A stretch of DNA of 64,000 nucleotides from contig NZ_AP022600.1 in assembly GCF_010725885.1 (NCBI RefSeq), forward strand, positions 4,092,001 to 4,156,000. The letters run 5' to 3'. Each line of letters starts with the position of its first letter. The stretch's first letter is position 1. Of this stretch, positions 18,963-27,204 are shown piece after piece. Both the position numbers and the translations under genes were made by a program. This DNA is from Mycolicibacterium tokaiense. GTDB taxonomy: Bacteria; Actinomycetota; Actinomycetes; Mycobacteriales; Mycobacteriaceae. The notes beneath the pieces are model-generated. The model was not told the origin of the DNA. It made no database searches and was given only the letters and a program-made list of their open reading frames with translations.

Positions 18963-19634
18963 ATGCGTCTGCGCAATGGTCCGCACGGGTACGGGCTCGC
19001 CACCTTAGTGCTGCACTGGCTCACCGTTGCCGCGCTGATCGCCCAGTTTGGCGTCGGCCTCACCATGGAAGCCGACGACGCCGCGTTCGACCGCGAAGAT
19101 GCCCGGATCGACCAGCTCGAAGACCTCGGCGAGGAGGCGGCCGAGCAGGGCGGCGAGGCCGGCGAGGAAGCGTTCGAGGCCTACATCGACAGGCTCGACG
19201 ACGAACTGGACGCCCGCGAAGACGGGTACGTGGGGGCGGCGCTGAGCGATCTGGCCCGCGGTGACGGGCTGCGCGACGGGATTTCCCTGCCCGAGGCACA
19301 TGTGTTGCTGGGAGTGACCCTGCTGGCACTGGGTCTGGTGCGGGTGGTGTGGCGGCGCACCACCCCGCTGCCGCCGTGGGCGCCGTACCTCTCGATGCGT
19401 GAACGTACGGTGGAGTCTGCGGCCGAGAAGCTGCTGCTTGCTTCGCTGTTCGTGGTGCCGCTGACCGGCCTGCTACTGGTTTGGGTGGGGACGGACTGGC
19501 TGTGGCTGCACATTGCTGCGCAACTGGTGTTCCTGGCGGGCCTGGCAGTCCACGTCGGGCTGGTGATGCGCCACACGGTGTTTCGCCGCGACGGTCAGCT
19601 GCGCCGCATGCTCGCAGGGGAGCGCCCCGCCTGA
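18963..19634 (+). CDS. Cytochrome b561-family membrane protein with acidic loop insertion
   Basis: About 223 residues with four predicted helices: one holding HWLTVAALIAQFGVG, one with PEAHVLLGVTLLALG, then LLLASLFVVPLTG and LHIAAQLVFLAGLAVHV. Histidines in helices 1, 2 and 4 fit the b-heme ligands of the prokaryotic b561 family. Between helices 1 and 2 about 55 residues are inserted with some 23 Asp/Glu, predicted helical and probably outside the membrane. ATG at 18963, or GTG six bases earlier. It lies 56 bases before the siderophore-interacting reductase, so a role in electron transfer to iron is a reasonable inference. Confidence 0.82.
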   Translation: MRLRNGPHGYGLATLVLHWLTVAALIAQFGVGLTMEADDAAFDREDARIDQLEDLGEEAAEQGGEAGEEAFEAYIDRLDDELDAREDGYVGAALSDLARGDGLRDGISLPEAHVLLGVTLLALGLVRVVWRRTTPLPPWAPYLSMRERTVESAAEKLLLASLFVVPLTGLLLVWVGTDWLWLHIAAQLVFLAGLAVHVGLVMRHTVFRRDGQLRRMLAGERPA

Positions 19635-19641
19635 ACAGCTC

Positions 19642-19658
19642 CGACTCGTATAGTCGGT
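19642..19658. promoter_or_regulatory. Palindrome over the likely viuB -10
   Basis: CCGACT-CGTAT-AGTCGG is a perfect 6-bp inverted repeat, and a TATAGT hexamer (19648-19653) lies inside it, about 38 bases before the viuB start. The overlap of a -10 element and a palindrome suggests repressor control; the factor is unknown and the site does not look like an iron box. Confidence 0.35.
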
Positions 19659-19690
19659 TTCGGAGTACGCAGACGACGATGGGAGGCGAT

Positions 19691-20536
19691 GTGGCGGGCC
19701 GACCACTACACGCGTTCGAAGTGATCCGCACCGAGCAGCTGGCACCGCACATGGTGCGGGTGGTACTCGGGGGTGACGGTTTCGCGACGTTCACCCCCAG
19801 CGAGTTCACCGACTCCTATGTCAAGATCGCCTTCATCCCCTCCGCGGTCGACGTCGCCTCGCTGAAAACACCGTTGACCATGGACAGCTTCAAGAAACTG
19901 CCCGCCGTCGACCAGCCGACTCTGCGCACGTACACGGTCCGCAACGTCGACGTACAGGCACGCGAGATCGCGATCGATTTCGTGACCCACGGTGAGCACG
20001 GCGTGGCCGGGGCGTGGGCGGGCAAGGCCCGGCCGGGGGAGCCGGTGTACCTGATGGGCCCCAGCGGCGCCTACGCGCCGGACCCGGGCGCCGACTGGCA
20101 CCTGCTGGCCGGCGACGAGTCCGCCATCCCGGCGATCAGCACCGCCGTCGCCGCACTGCCCGCCGACGCGGTGGGACAGGTGTTCATCGAGATCGCCGGG
20201 CCCGAGCACGAGGTGCCGATCGAGGCACCCGAGGGGGTCCGGGTGCACTGGATCTACCGCGGCGGCCGCGCCGACCTGGTGCCCGAAGACACCGCCGGAG
20301 ACCATGCCCCGCTGATCGATGCCGTGAAGAACGCGCCGTGGCTGCCAGGCCAGGTGCAGGTGTTCATCCATGGCGAAGCGCAGGCCGTGATGCACAACCT
20401 GCGGCCCTACGTCCGCAAGGACCGTGGCGTCGACGCCAAGTGGGCGTCGATTTCCGGGTACTGGCGCCGCGGCCGCACCGAGGAGACGTTCCGGCAGTGG
20501 AAGGCCGAGCTGGCCAAAGCCGAGGGAAACGGCTAG
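19691..20536 (+). CDS. viuB: Siderophore-interacting FAD reductase (ViuB, Rv2895c-like)
   Basis: 281-residue SIP-family flavoprotein that reduces ferric siderophores to release iron in the cytoplasm. The FAD-binding motif is RTYTVRN. The C-terminal SIP domain has GDESAIPAI and the conserved tail WASISGYWRRGRTEETFRQWK. The GTG at 19691 is preferred to an in-frame ATG at 19679 because GGGAGG sits directly before it and the protein then begins MAGRPLHAFEV. A TATAGT hexamer lies upstream inside a short palindrome. Gene neighbours are cytochrome b561 and xerC. Confidence 0.93.
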   Translation: MAGRPLHAFEVIRTEQLAPHMVRVVLGGDGFATFTPSEFTDSYVKIAFIPSAVDVASLKTPLTMDSFKKLPAVDQPTLRTYTVRNVDVQAREIAIDFVTHGEHGVAGAWAGKARPGEPVYLMGPSGAYAPDPGADWHLLAGDESAIPAISTAVAALPADAVGQVFIEIAGPEHEVPIEAPEGVRVHWIYRGGRADLVPEDTAGDHAPLIDAVKNAPWLPGQVQVFIHGEAQAVMHNLRPYVRKDRGVDAKWASISGYWRRGRTEETFRQWKAELAKAEGNG

Positions 20537-20598
20537 CAAGTACGGACACGCGGTCCGGGGTCGGCCCGTTGGTCACACCGGTCTGAGACGGTGGGGGA

Positions 20599-21516
20599 GT
20601 GCAGTCCTTCGATGTCGAGCCCGTACTCGACGAGTTCGCCGAGTACCTGGCGCTCGAGCGTGGCCGATCGCCGCACACCCGGCGGGCCTACCTCGGCGAT
20701 CTGAGGTCGCTGTTCGAGTTCGCCGCGCAGCGTCACCCGTCCGCGGGTCTGACGGCGCTGACGCTGCCGGTGTTGCGTGCCTGGCTGGCTGCCCAAGCCG
20801 CGGCAGGTGCGGCGCGGACCACGCTGGCCCGCCGCACCTCGGCGATCAAGACCTTCACCGCGTGGGCGGTGCGCCGCGGGCTGCTCGACACCGATCCCGC
20901 CGCCCGGCTGCAGATGCCCAAGGCGCGCCGGACCCTGCCTTCGGTGCTGCGCCAGGATCAGGCGCTGGCCGCGATGGCTGCGGCCGAAGTCGGTGCCCGC
21001 GAAGGGGATCCGCTGGCGCTGCGGGACCGGCTGATCGTCGAGCTGCTGTACGCCACCGGCATCCGGGTCAGCGAACTCTGCGGGCTGGACATCGACGATG
21101 TGGACCTGCCCCGCCGGTTGCTGCGGGTGCTCGGCAAGGGCGACAAGCAGCGCACGGCCCCGTTCGGTGAGCCGGCCGAGGACGCCCTGCGGGCCTGGCT
21201 GGCCGACGGCCGCCCGGCCCTGGTCAACGGCAATTCCGGCCCGGCGTTGCTGCTGGGAGCCCGGGGTGGGCGCCTCGACGCCCGGCAGGCCCGCACCGTC
21301 GTACACCAGACCATGAGCGCGGTCTCGGGTGCGCCCGATCTGGGCCCGCACGGTCTGCGGCACAGTGCCGCCACCCACCTGCTCGAGGGCGGGGCCGACC
21401 TGCGGGTGGTGCAGGAACTGCTGGGGCATTCCACCTTGGCGACCACGCAGCTCTACACCCATGTGACCGTCGCGCGGCTGCGTGCCGTGCACGACCAGGC
21501 ACACCCCCGAGCGTAG
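20599..21516 (+). CDS. xerC: Tyrosine site-specific recombinase XerC
   Basis: 305-residue XerC, which resolves chromosome dimers at dif with XerD. The N-terminal SAM-like domain covers about 1-100. Catalytic residues are Arg156 (GIRVSELC), His251-x-x-Arg254 ([12 protein letters not shown]), His277 ([11 protein letters not shown]) and Tyr286 (LYTHV). It begins with GTG and matches Rv2894c by synteny. No integrase-type neighbours or attachment sites are present, so it is the housekeeping enzyme. Confidence 0.95.
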   Translation: MQSFDVEPVLDEFAEYLALERGRSPHTRRAYLGDLRSLFEFAAQRHPSAGLTALTLPVLRAWLAAQAAAGAARTTLARRTSAIKTFTAWAVRRGLLDTDPAARLQMPKARRTLPSVLRQDQALAAMAAAEVGAREGDPLALRDRLIVELLYATGIRVSELCGLDIDDVDLPRRLLRVLGKGDKQRTAPFGEPAEDALRAWLADGRPALVNGNSGPALLLGARGGRLDARQARTVVHQTMSAVSGAPDLGPHGLRHSAATHLLEGGADLRVVQELLGHSTLATTQLYTHVTVARLRAVHDQAHPRA

Positions 21517-21519
21517 TCC

Positions 21520-22386
21520 GTGGTTGCCAGAGCTTCCGTCGAATTGCCCTGGGGCACTGTCTCTTACCTCGAGTGGCCAGGGGAGCCGGCTGCGCGAACC
21601 GTGCTGTTGCTGCACGGTGCGGGCGTCGACAGTGCCGAACTGTCCTGGGGCGCACTGGGGTCCGAGTTGGCCGCGGCCGGCCACCGGGTGCTGGCGCCCG
21701 ACCATCCCGGCTACGGAGCGAGTGCGCCCGGGCCGACGACGCAGCAGGGCCTGGTTGATTACGTCGGCCGGTTCGTCGACGCGCTGGACCTGGGCGCGCA
21801 TGTCGTAGCCGGGCTGTCGCTGGGTGGCGGACTGGCCATCGGACACGGCCTGGCCCGCCCCGCCGCGGTACGCGGGGCTGTCCTGCTGGGTAGCTACGGG
21901 CTGATGCCCCGTCTGAGTGACGGCCCGTTCTCGGTGGTCCGTCAGGTGTGTACCTGGGCGCTGGTCCGCACCGGGTTGCTCGCCGTGTTGTCGCAGGCGA
22001 TGGTGCACAGCAACGCTGCCCTGGATGCCAGCCTGGCCGCACTGATCCGGGACCCCGCCAAGCGCACCCCGGAACTGTTGGCACAGGTACGCGCTGCAGC
22101 GCGCGCCGGCCACGGCCTGGACACCTTCGCGCGGTGGCAGCGTTCAGAGGTCCGTTGGGACCGGTTGGCCTCCGACTACCGCGACCGGCTCCCGGGCTTT
22201 CGGCCACCGGCCCTGATCGTGCACGGCGACCGGGATTCCTCGGTGCCCATCGCCCGTGCCGTCGCCGCGCAGGCGCAGATCCCCGGCGCGCGGCTGCGGA
22301 TCGTCACCGGCGCGGGCCACTGGGTACAGCGCGACCAGCCGGGAGCTGTGCTGGCAGCGATGCGGGAGTTCATGGCATCGGTTTGA
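21520..22386 (+). CDS. Alpha/beta-hydrolase fold enzyme
   Basis: 288-residue alpha/beta hydrolase. The oxyanion-side motif is LLLHGAGVDSAELSW. The nucleophile elbow GLSLGG carries the serine, the acid is in IVHGDRDSSVP, and the histidine is in TGAGHWVQRDQPG, so the triad is complete. The substrate is unknown. It begins with GTG three bases after the xerC stop, and its 3' end overlaps the convergent M23 peptidase gene by 17 bases. Confidence 0.88.
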   Translation: MVARASVELPWGTVSYLEWPGEPAARTVLLLHGAGVDSAELSWGALGSELAAAGHRVLAPDHPGYGASAPGPTTQQGLVDYVGRFVDALDLGAHVVAGLSLGGGLAIGHGLARPAAVRGAVLLGSYGLMPRLSDGPFSVVRQVCTWALVRTGLLAVLSQAMVHSNAALDASLAALIRDPAKRTPELLAQVRAAARAGHGLDTFARWQRSEVRWDRLASDYRDRLPGFRPPALIVHGDRDSSVPIARAVAAQAQIPGARLRIVTGAGHWVQRDQPGAVLAAMREFMASV

Positions 22387-22861
22387 GGCGCACCCGGGTG
22401 GACCTCAGCAGGTCCCGCGGGTCGATGTAGTCGGCCCGGGCCGACGGCCCCCACATTGCGCCCCAGTGCAGGCAGGCCGGCGCTCCGCAGCCCGCATGCC
22501 CGGGCACCAGGGTGCCGATCGGGGTGCCGCCATCCACCCGCTGACCTGCGCGTACCCCCGGCTGCACCGGCTGATACGTCGTCCGCAGGCCGCCCGGGTG
22601 CTCCAGCGAGACCAGCGGACTGCCCGCCAGGGTGCCGGCATAGACCACCCGCGCGGGTGCCGCGGCCAGCACCGCCTGCCCGTCGGCGCCGGCCAGATCC
22701 ACGCCGCGGTGCCCCGGTGTCCAATTCGGGCGGGGTGCGTCGAAGCCCCGCAGCACCGCCGGGGTGGGCCGCAGCGGCCACTGCAGCCGGGTGGTCTGCG
22801 CGCCCGCCGAGGCGGTGCCGAGGGTGGCCACGACGGCGAGGATCACCAGGACAAGGCGCAT
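22370..22861 (-). CDS. Secreted M23-family peptidase-like protein (Rv2891-like)
   Basis: 163-residue exported protein with a signal peptide (MRLVLVILAVVATLGTASAGA). The LytM-type M23 fold shows the zinc motif HRGVDLAG (His and Asp ligands) and a late CLHWGA motif. In LytM-type enzymes the late motif is HxH: the second His binds zinc and the first is catalytic. Here Cys replaces the first His, so activity may be altered or lost. It could bind or cut peptidoglycan cross-links. Divergent from rpsB. Confidence 0.87.
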   Translation of the reverse strand: MRLVLVILAVVATLGTASAGAQTTRLQWPLRPTPAVLRGFDAPRPNWTPGHRGVDLAGADGQAVLAAAPARVVYAGTLAGSPLVSLEHPGGLRTTYQPVQPGVRAGQRVDGGTPIGTLVPGHAGCGAPACLHWGAMWGPSARADYIDPRDLLRSTRVRLKPMP

Positions 22862-22934
22862 ACGTGCAGTTCATCGGGTGTGCGCAGCGCCGCGCCAGTC
22901 ACTGCGCCCGAAGCTGGGGATGAGCTGCGCTGTG

Positions 22935-22966
22935 TGGACAAAGCACCTGTTCCGACGGTGTAAACT
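22935..22966 (+). promoter_or_regulatory. Candidate rpsB-tsf promoter
   Basis: TAAACT at 22961-22966 is the best -10 hexamer, with TGGACA at 22935-22940 as -35; the spacing is 20 bases, or 18 if TGTAAA is the -10. It implies a leader of roughly 180 bases. Confidence 0.45.
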
Positions 22967-23054
22967 TCTACCCGCAACTCGCTTCGGTGAGTTGACTTCG
23001 CGCGCCTGCGACGCAGCCCCGTTCCACCAAGGCTGCAACCCCTGTGCCGACGGT

Positions 23055-23115
23055 CCCGTGTTTTCACGGGTTCGGCATGGGCGCAGGCGCCAGGGTTCGG
23101 CATCACCCGATGCCG
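23055..23115 (+). promoter_or_regulatory. Structured rpsB leader with two hairpins
   Basis: Two perfect short hairpins lie in the leader: CCCGTG-TTTT-CACGGG (23055-23070) and CGGCAT-CACCCG-ATGCCG (23098-23115). The second ends 34 bases before the rpsB start. S2 autoregulation through leader structure is known in enterobacteria; whether this leader does the same is unknown. Confidence 0.35.
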
Positions 23116-23149
23116 GGCGAACAACCGAGATACAGAGGTATGGCCAACC

Positions 23150-23968
23150 ATGGCTGTTGTAACCATGAAGCAGCTGCTCGACAGCGGCGCGCACTTCGGG
23201 CATCAGACCCGACGCTGGAACCCCAAGATGAAGCGGTTCATCTTCACCGACCGCAACGGCATCTACATCATCGACCTGCAGCAGACGCTGACCTACATCG
23301 ACAAGGCGTACGAGTTCGTCAAGGAAACCGTCGCCCACGGTGGCACCGTCCTGTTCGTCGGCACCAAGAAGCAGGCGCAGGAGTCCATCGCCGATGAGGC
23401 CACCCGCGTCGGCATGCCGTATGTGAACCAGCGCTGGCTGGGCGGCATGCTCACCAACTTCTCCACCGTCCACAAGCGTCTGCAGCGTCTCAAGGAACTC
23501 GAGGCCATGGAGCAGACCGGCGGTTTCGAAGGTCGCACCAAGAAGGAAATCCTCATGCTCACGCGTGAGAAGAACAAGCTCGAGCGCAGCCTCGGCGGTA
23601 TCCGCGACATGGCCAAGGTGCCCTCGGCCATGTGGGTGGTCGACACCAACAAGGAGCACCTGGCCGTCAACGAGGCGATCAAGCTGGGCATCCCGGTGAT
23701 CGCCATCCTCGACACCAACTGCGACCCGGATCAGGTGAACTACCCGATTCCGGGTAACGACGACGCCATCCGTTCGGCCGCCCTGCTGACCAAGGTGGTG
23801 GCCTCCGCGGTCGCCGAGGGTCTGCAGGCCCGCGCCGGTGGCGCCAGCGCCGACGGCAAGCCCGAGGCTGCGGCCGGCGAGCCGCTGGCCGAGTGGGAGC
23901 AGGAGCTGCTGGCCTCTGCGACCACCGGTGCCGAGCCCGCTGCTGAAACCTCCACTGACGCTTCGTAA
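23150..23968 (+). CDS. rpsB: 30S ribosomal protein S2
   Basis: 272-residue S2. The N-terminus [20 protein letters not shown] and [13 protein letters not shown] are diagnostic. An Ala/Glu-rich C-terminal tail of about 45 residues follows the conserved NDDAIRSA region. The ATG has no strong Shine-Dalgarno but a long structured leader. tsf follows after 17 bases in the universal rpsB-tsf operon. Confidence 0.98.
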   Translation: MAVVTMKQLLDSGAHFGHQTRRWNPKMKRFIFTDRNGIYIIDLQQTLTYIDKAYEFVKETVAHGGTVLFVGTKKQAQESIADEATRVGMPYVNQRWLGGMLTNFSTVHKRLQRLKELEAMEQTGGFEGRTKKEILMLTREKNKLERSLGGIRDMAKVPSAMWVVDTNKEHLAVNEAIKLGIPVIAILDTNCDPDQVNYPIPGNDDAIRSAALLTKVVASAVAEGLQARAGGASADGKPEAAAGEPLAEWEQELLASATTGAEPAAETSTDAS

Positions 23969-23985
23969 TTCGAAGGAAGAACTAC

Positions 23986-24801
23986 ATGGCTAACTACACC
24001 GCTGCCGACGTCAAGCGCCTGCGGGACTTGACCGGTGCCGGGATGCTCGACTCCAAGAACGCTCTCGTCGAGGCCGAAGGCGACTTCGACAAGGCCGTCG
24101 AGCTGCTGCGGATCAAGGGCGCCAAGGACGTCGGCAAGCGCGCTGAGCGCGCCACCGCCGAAGGTCTGGTGGCGGCCAAGGGCGGCGCGCTGATCGAGCT
24201 GAACGCCGAGACCGACTTCGTGGCCAAGAACGCCGAGTTCCAGGCGCTCGCGGACAAGATCCTCGAGGTCGCCGTGGAGTCCAAGGCTGCCGACGTCGAC
24301 GCCCTCAAGGGCGCCAAGATCGGTGACAGCACTGTCGAGCAGGCCGTCGCCGACCTGTCGGCCAAGATCGGTGAGAAGCTCGAACTGCGCCGCTCGGTGT
24401 TCTTCGACGGCACCGTCGAGACCTACCTGCACAAGCGGGCCGCGGACCTGCCGCCGGCGGTCGGCGTGCTCGTCGAGTACACCGGCTCCGATGCCGGCGC
24501 AGCGCACGCGGTGGCTCTGCAGATCGCCGCGCTGAAGGCCAAGTACCTGACGCGTGACGAGGTGCCTGCCGACATCGTGGCCAACGAGCGCCGCATCGCC
24601 GAGGAGACCGCCAAGTCCGAGGGCAAGCCGGAGCAGGCGCTGCCCAAGATCGTCGAAGGTCGCCTCACCGGGTTCTTCAAGGACGTCGTGCTGCTGGATC
24701 AGCCGTCGGTGTCCGACAGCAAGAAGTCGGTCAAGGCGCTGCTCGACGACGCCGGCGTGACCGTGACCCGCTTCGTGCGGTTCGAGGTCGGCCAGCAGTA
24801 G
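23986..24801 (+). CDS. tsf: Translation elongation factor Ts
   Basis: 271-residue EF-Ts that recharges EF-Tu with GTP. The N-terminal UBA-like domain ([22 protein letters not shown]) precedes the core with the EF-Tu contact motif [15 protein letters not shown] lies upstream of the ATG. A rho-independent terminator follows at 24839. Confidence 0.98.
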   Translation: MANYTAADVKRLRDLTGAGMLDSKNALVEAEGDFDKAVELLRIKGAKDVGKRAERATAEGLVAAKGGALIELNAETDFVAKNAEFQALADKILEVAVESKAADVDALKGAKIGDSTVEQAVADLSAKIGEKLELRRSVFFDGTVETYLHKRAADLPPAVGVLVEYTGSDAGAAHAVALQIAALKAKYLTRDEVPADIVANERRIAEETAKSEGKPEQALPKIVEGRLTGFFKDVVLLDQPSVSDSKKSVKALLDDAGVTVTRFVRFEVGQQ

Positions 24802-24838
24802 CAGACCCGAGCGGCGCACCCACCGCTCGATTGCAAGA

Positions 24839-24886
24839 GACCCCGCGTCCGGGGCCGGTGATCCCGGCCGGCGCGGGGTTTCTTCG
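24839..24886 (+). terminator. Rho-independent terminator after tsf
   Basis: GACCCCGCG pairs with CGCGGGGTT (core arms 24840-24847 and 24872-24879), with an inner GGCCGG/CCGGCC stem, followed by TTTCTTCG. This is the clearest intrinsic terminator in the window and ends the rpsB-tsf operon. Confidence 0.85.
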
Positions 24887-24895
24887 TCTCAGGGC

Positions 24896-25600
24896 TCAGG
24901 GGATCTTGCCGACGATCTCGGCCACGATGTCCGCGCTGGTGCCCGCGTCGACGTCATCGCCGCACACCGCCACGTCCGCGACCACATTGGACCGGGCGGC
25001 CAGCGAGCGTGAGCAGGCCCAGCCATCGCCGCCCTCCTGGTAGTTCAGTACCGAGACGACGTTGTTGTCGGTGACGGTGTCGCCGATCGTCCAGGTGTCG
25101 GTGACCGTGTCGGATTGTTTGATGCTCACCGGGTTGCCCGCGCAGGCCCGCCAGGCGACCTCGGATTCGCGGACGAAGCGCTGCGCCCCGCCGGCTCCCG
25201 GGTAGAGCGCAACGAACTGGAACGCGATGTAGTCGGCGCTGTCGTCCGGTTGCGTGACGCGCTGGCCGAGCGCCGTGACGTATCCCGTCCCGCGATACAC
25301 ATCGGCCATCGCCGAGAACGCCGCGCCCAGGCAGCCGGCGTCGCCGGTGACCGTCTGCCCCGGGTCCAGGGCCACCGCGCGCTCGGAGGTGTCGCTGATG
25401 GTCATGTTCGTGGTGCCCAGGATCTCGTCGAAGTCGCCCGGCTTGAGGAGAAGGTCGGGCAGATCGTTGACGGTCACATCCCGAAACGACGTGCCCGTGC
25501 CGCCGGCCGCCACGGGGGTGCCGGCCACGGTGGTGCTGCAGCCGCTGATCACGCACGCACACAGGGCCGCCGACCATCCGATGACCTTGCTGGGACGCAC
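24896..25600 (-). CDS. Lipoprotein with PknH-sensor-like domain
   Basis: 234-residue lipoprotein. The signal peptide ends at lipobox ISGC. The mature domain resembles the extracellular sensor of PknH and related lipoproteins. It has four cysteines (DAGCLGA, WRACAGN, GWACSRS, VAVCGDD) in the two-disulfide pattern of that fold, with the typical MADVYRGTGYVTALGQRV-type strand. No kinase is attached. The GTG at 25600 follows TACGGT by six bases, which fits a leaderless transcript; longer upstream starts lack a signal peptide. It probably binds a ligand at the outer membrane face. Divergent from the amidase. Confidence 0.83.
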   Translation of the reverse strand: MRPSKVIGWSAALCACVISGCSTTVAGTPVAAGGTGTSFRDVTVNDLPDLLLKPGDFDEILGTTNMTISDTSERAVALDPGQTVTGDAGCLGAAFSAMADVYRGTGYVTALGQRVTQPDDSADYIAFQFVALYPGAGGAQRFVRESEVAWRACAGNPVSIKQSDTVTDTWTIGDTVTDNNVVSVLNYQEGGDGWACSRSLAARSNVVADVAVCGDDVDAGTSADIVAEIVGKIP

Positions 25601-25606
25601 GACGAC

Positions 25607-25648
25607 ACCGTACGCGCCCTTCTTATTAGACACATGTATTGCTAGCGT
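25607..25648. promoter_or_regulatory. Divergent leaderless promoter pair
   Basis: The 55-base gap between the lipoprotein and amidase genes carries TACGGT (minus strand, 25607-25612) six bases before the lipoprotein GTG, and TAGCGT (plus strand, 25643-25648) seven bases before the amidase ATG. Both fit leaderless starts. Confidence 0.5.
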
Positions 25649-25655
25649 GCTGGGA

Positions 25656-27062
25656 ATGACCCGTGTCCGCGCGTTCGGTGATGACGCTCTGTCCGATCTC
25701 GACGCCATAGGGGTGGTGCACGCGCTGCGTAGTGGCACGGTCAGCCGGGTCGAACTGGTCGAAGCGGCCATCGCCCGCGCCGAGGCGGTCAACGCCGCCC
25801 TCAACGGCGTGGCGTACCGGGCCTACGACAGCGCCAGGACCCGCGCCGCGGCCCGCACCCGGTACGGCGGCTTCTTCGACGGGGTGCCCACCTTTGTCAA
25901 GGACAACGTCGCCGTCGCCGGCATGCCCACCATGGAGGGCGCCGATGCCTGGCATCCCCGGCCGGAAGCAGCTGACGGCGACTTCGCCCGGGATTATCTG
26001 GCCACCGGACTGCTGCCGCTGGGCAAGACGCAGATGTCGGAGTTCGGCTTCAGTGCCTCCGCAGAGCACCCGCGGTTGCGCCCGGTGCGCAACCCGTGGG
26101 ACACCGACCGCACTGCCGGGGCGTCCTCCTCGGGTGCCGGTGCCTTCGTCGCGGCGGGTGTGGTGCCCATCGCCCATGCCAATGACGGCGGGGGTTCCAT
26201 CCGGATACCCGCCTCCTGCAACGGGCTGGTGGGCCTCAAACCCACCCGCGGCCGACTCCCGCTGGACCGCACCGTGCGCCAGATGCCCATCCGCATCGTC
26301 GCCAACGGCGTCGTGACCCGCTCGGTGCGTGACACCGCGGCGTTCTTCCGCGAGATGGAGCGCATCCGTCCGGCCCGCACGCTGCCACCGATCGGCGACG
26401 TCACCGGTCCGGGACGCGCCCGGCTGCGGGTGGTGGTGTTCACCTCGTCGCTGAAACGGGAGTGCGCACCCGAAGTCCGGCAGCGCACCTTGGACACCGC
26501 CGCGCTCCTCGAACGACTGGGACACCGGGTGGAGGTGCGCGACGAACGGCCGCCGGTCCCGGCCACATTCGCCGACGACTTCGTTCTGTACTGGGCGCTG
26601 CTGGCCATGGCGCTGGTGCGCGGCGGCCGTCGCCGGTTCGGGGACTCCTTCGATCGCAGTCGGCTGGACAATCTGACCCTCGGCCTGGACCGCCACGCCG
26701 CCCGCAATCTGCACCGGCTTCCGGGCGCGCTGGCCCGACTCGCCCTGACCCGCAGACAGAGCGAACCGATGATGCGTGACCACGACGTGGTGCTCACCCC
26801 CACCCTGACCGAGGAGCCGCCGCGGATCGGGCATCTCGATCCGATGGCGGACTACCCGCAGATCATCGGCCGGCTCGAGGACTGGGTGGCGTTCACCCCG
26901 CTGCAGAACATCACCGGCGACCCGGCCATCTCCCTGCCACTGGCGCAGTCGGAGGCGGGACTGCCGATCGGCATGATGTTCACCGCCAGGGCGGGGCAGG
27001 AGGCCATGTTGTTGGCCCTGGCCTTCGAACTCGAAGAGGCGCAACCGTTCCCGAGGCTGTGA
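25656..27062 (+). CDS. amiC: Amidase-signature family amidase (AmiC-like)
   Basis: 468-residue amidase of the Ser-cisSer-Lys class. The catalytic Lys is in FVKDNVAVAGM. The glycine/serine stretch GASSSGAGAFVAAG holds the cis-Ser, and DGGGSIRIPASCNGLVGLKP holds the nucleophile Ser. It hydrolyses an amide, substrate unknown. Length and position match Rv2888c. The ATG at 25656 is chosen because TAGCGT lies seven bases upstream. Confidence 0.92.
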   Translation: MTRVRAFGDDALSDLDAIGVVHALRSGTVSRVELVEAAIARAEAVNAALNGVAYRAYDSARTRAAARTRYGGFFDGVPTFVKDNVAVAGMPTMEGADAWHPRPEAADGDFARDYLATGLLPLGKTQMSEFGFSASAEHPRLRPVRNPWDTDRTAGASSSGAGAFVAAGVVPIAHANDGGGSIRIPASCNGLVGLKPTRGRLPLDRTVRQMPIRIVANGVVTRSVRDTAAFFREMERIRPARTLPPIGDVTGPGRARLRVVVFTSSLKRECAPEVRQRTLDTAALLERLGHRVEVRDERPPVPATFADDFVLYWALLAMALVRGGRRRFGDSFDRSRLDNLTLGLDRHAARNLHRLPGALARLALTRRQSEPMMRDHDVVLTPTLTEEPPRIGHLDPMADYPQIIGRLEDWVAFTPLQNITGDPAISLPLAQSEAGLPIGMMFTARAGQEAMLLALAFELEEAQPFPRL

Positions 27063-27122
27063 GGTAACTGTGCGCCGATCGGCCGGGACGCAACGAAATC
27101 CGTAGTCGGGCGACACGCGTAC

Positions 27123-27146
27123 TTAACTCGGACCTCTGCGAGTTAA
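27123..27146. promoter_or_regulatory. Perfect 8-8-8 palindrome upstream of the exporter/amine operon
   Basis: TTAACTCG-GACCTCTG-CGAGTTAA is a perfect inverted repeat with AT-rich outer ends, 59 bases before the first permease gene. The size fits a TetR- or MarR-type repressor site. No regulator gene lies in this part of the window. The rest of 27063-27204 holds nothing else recognised. Confidence 0.5.
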
Positions 27147-27204
27147 CGCATTCGACATTCCCGGCGGCTACTGCCGGAAACAGGGCGCTCCCACCATTCC
27201 TGCT

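Noticed and set aside
20599..21516. Phage or genomic-island integrase
   Set aside because: Protein, position and neighbours match the housekeeping xerC, and no attachment repeats or mobile genes are nearby.
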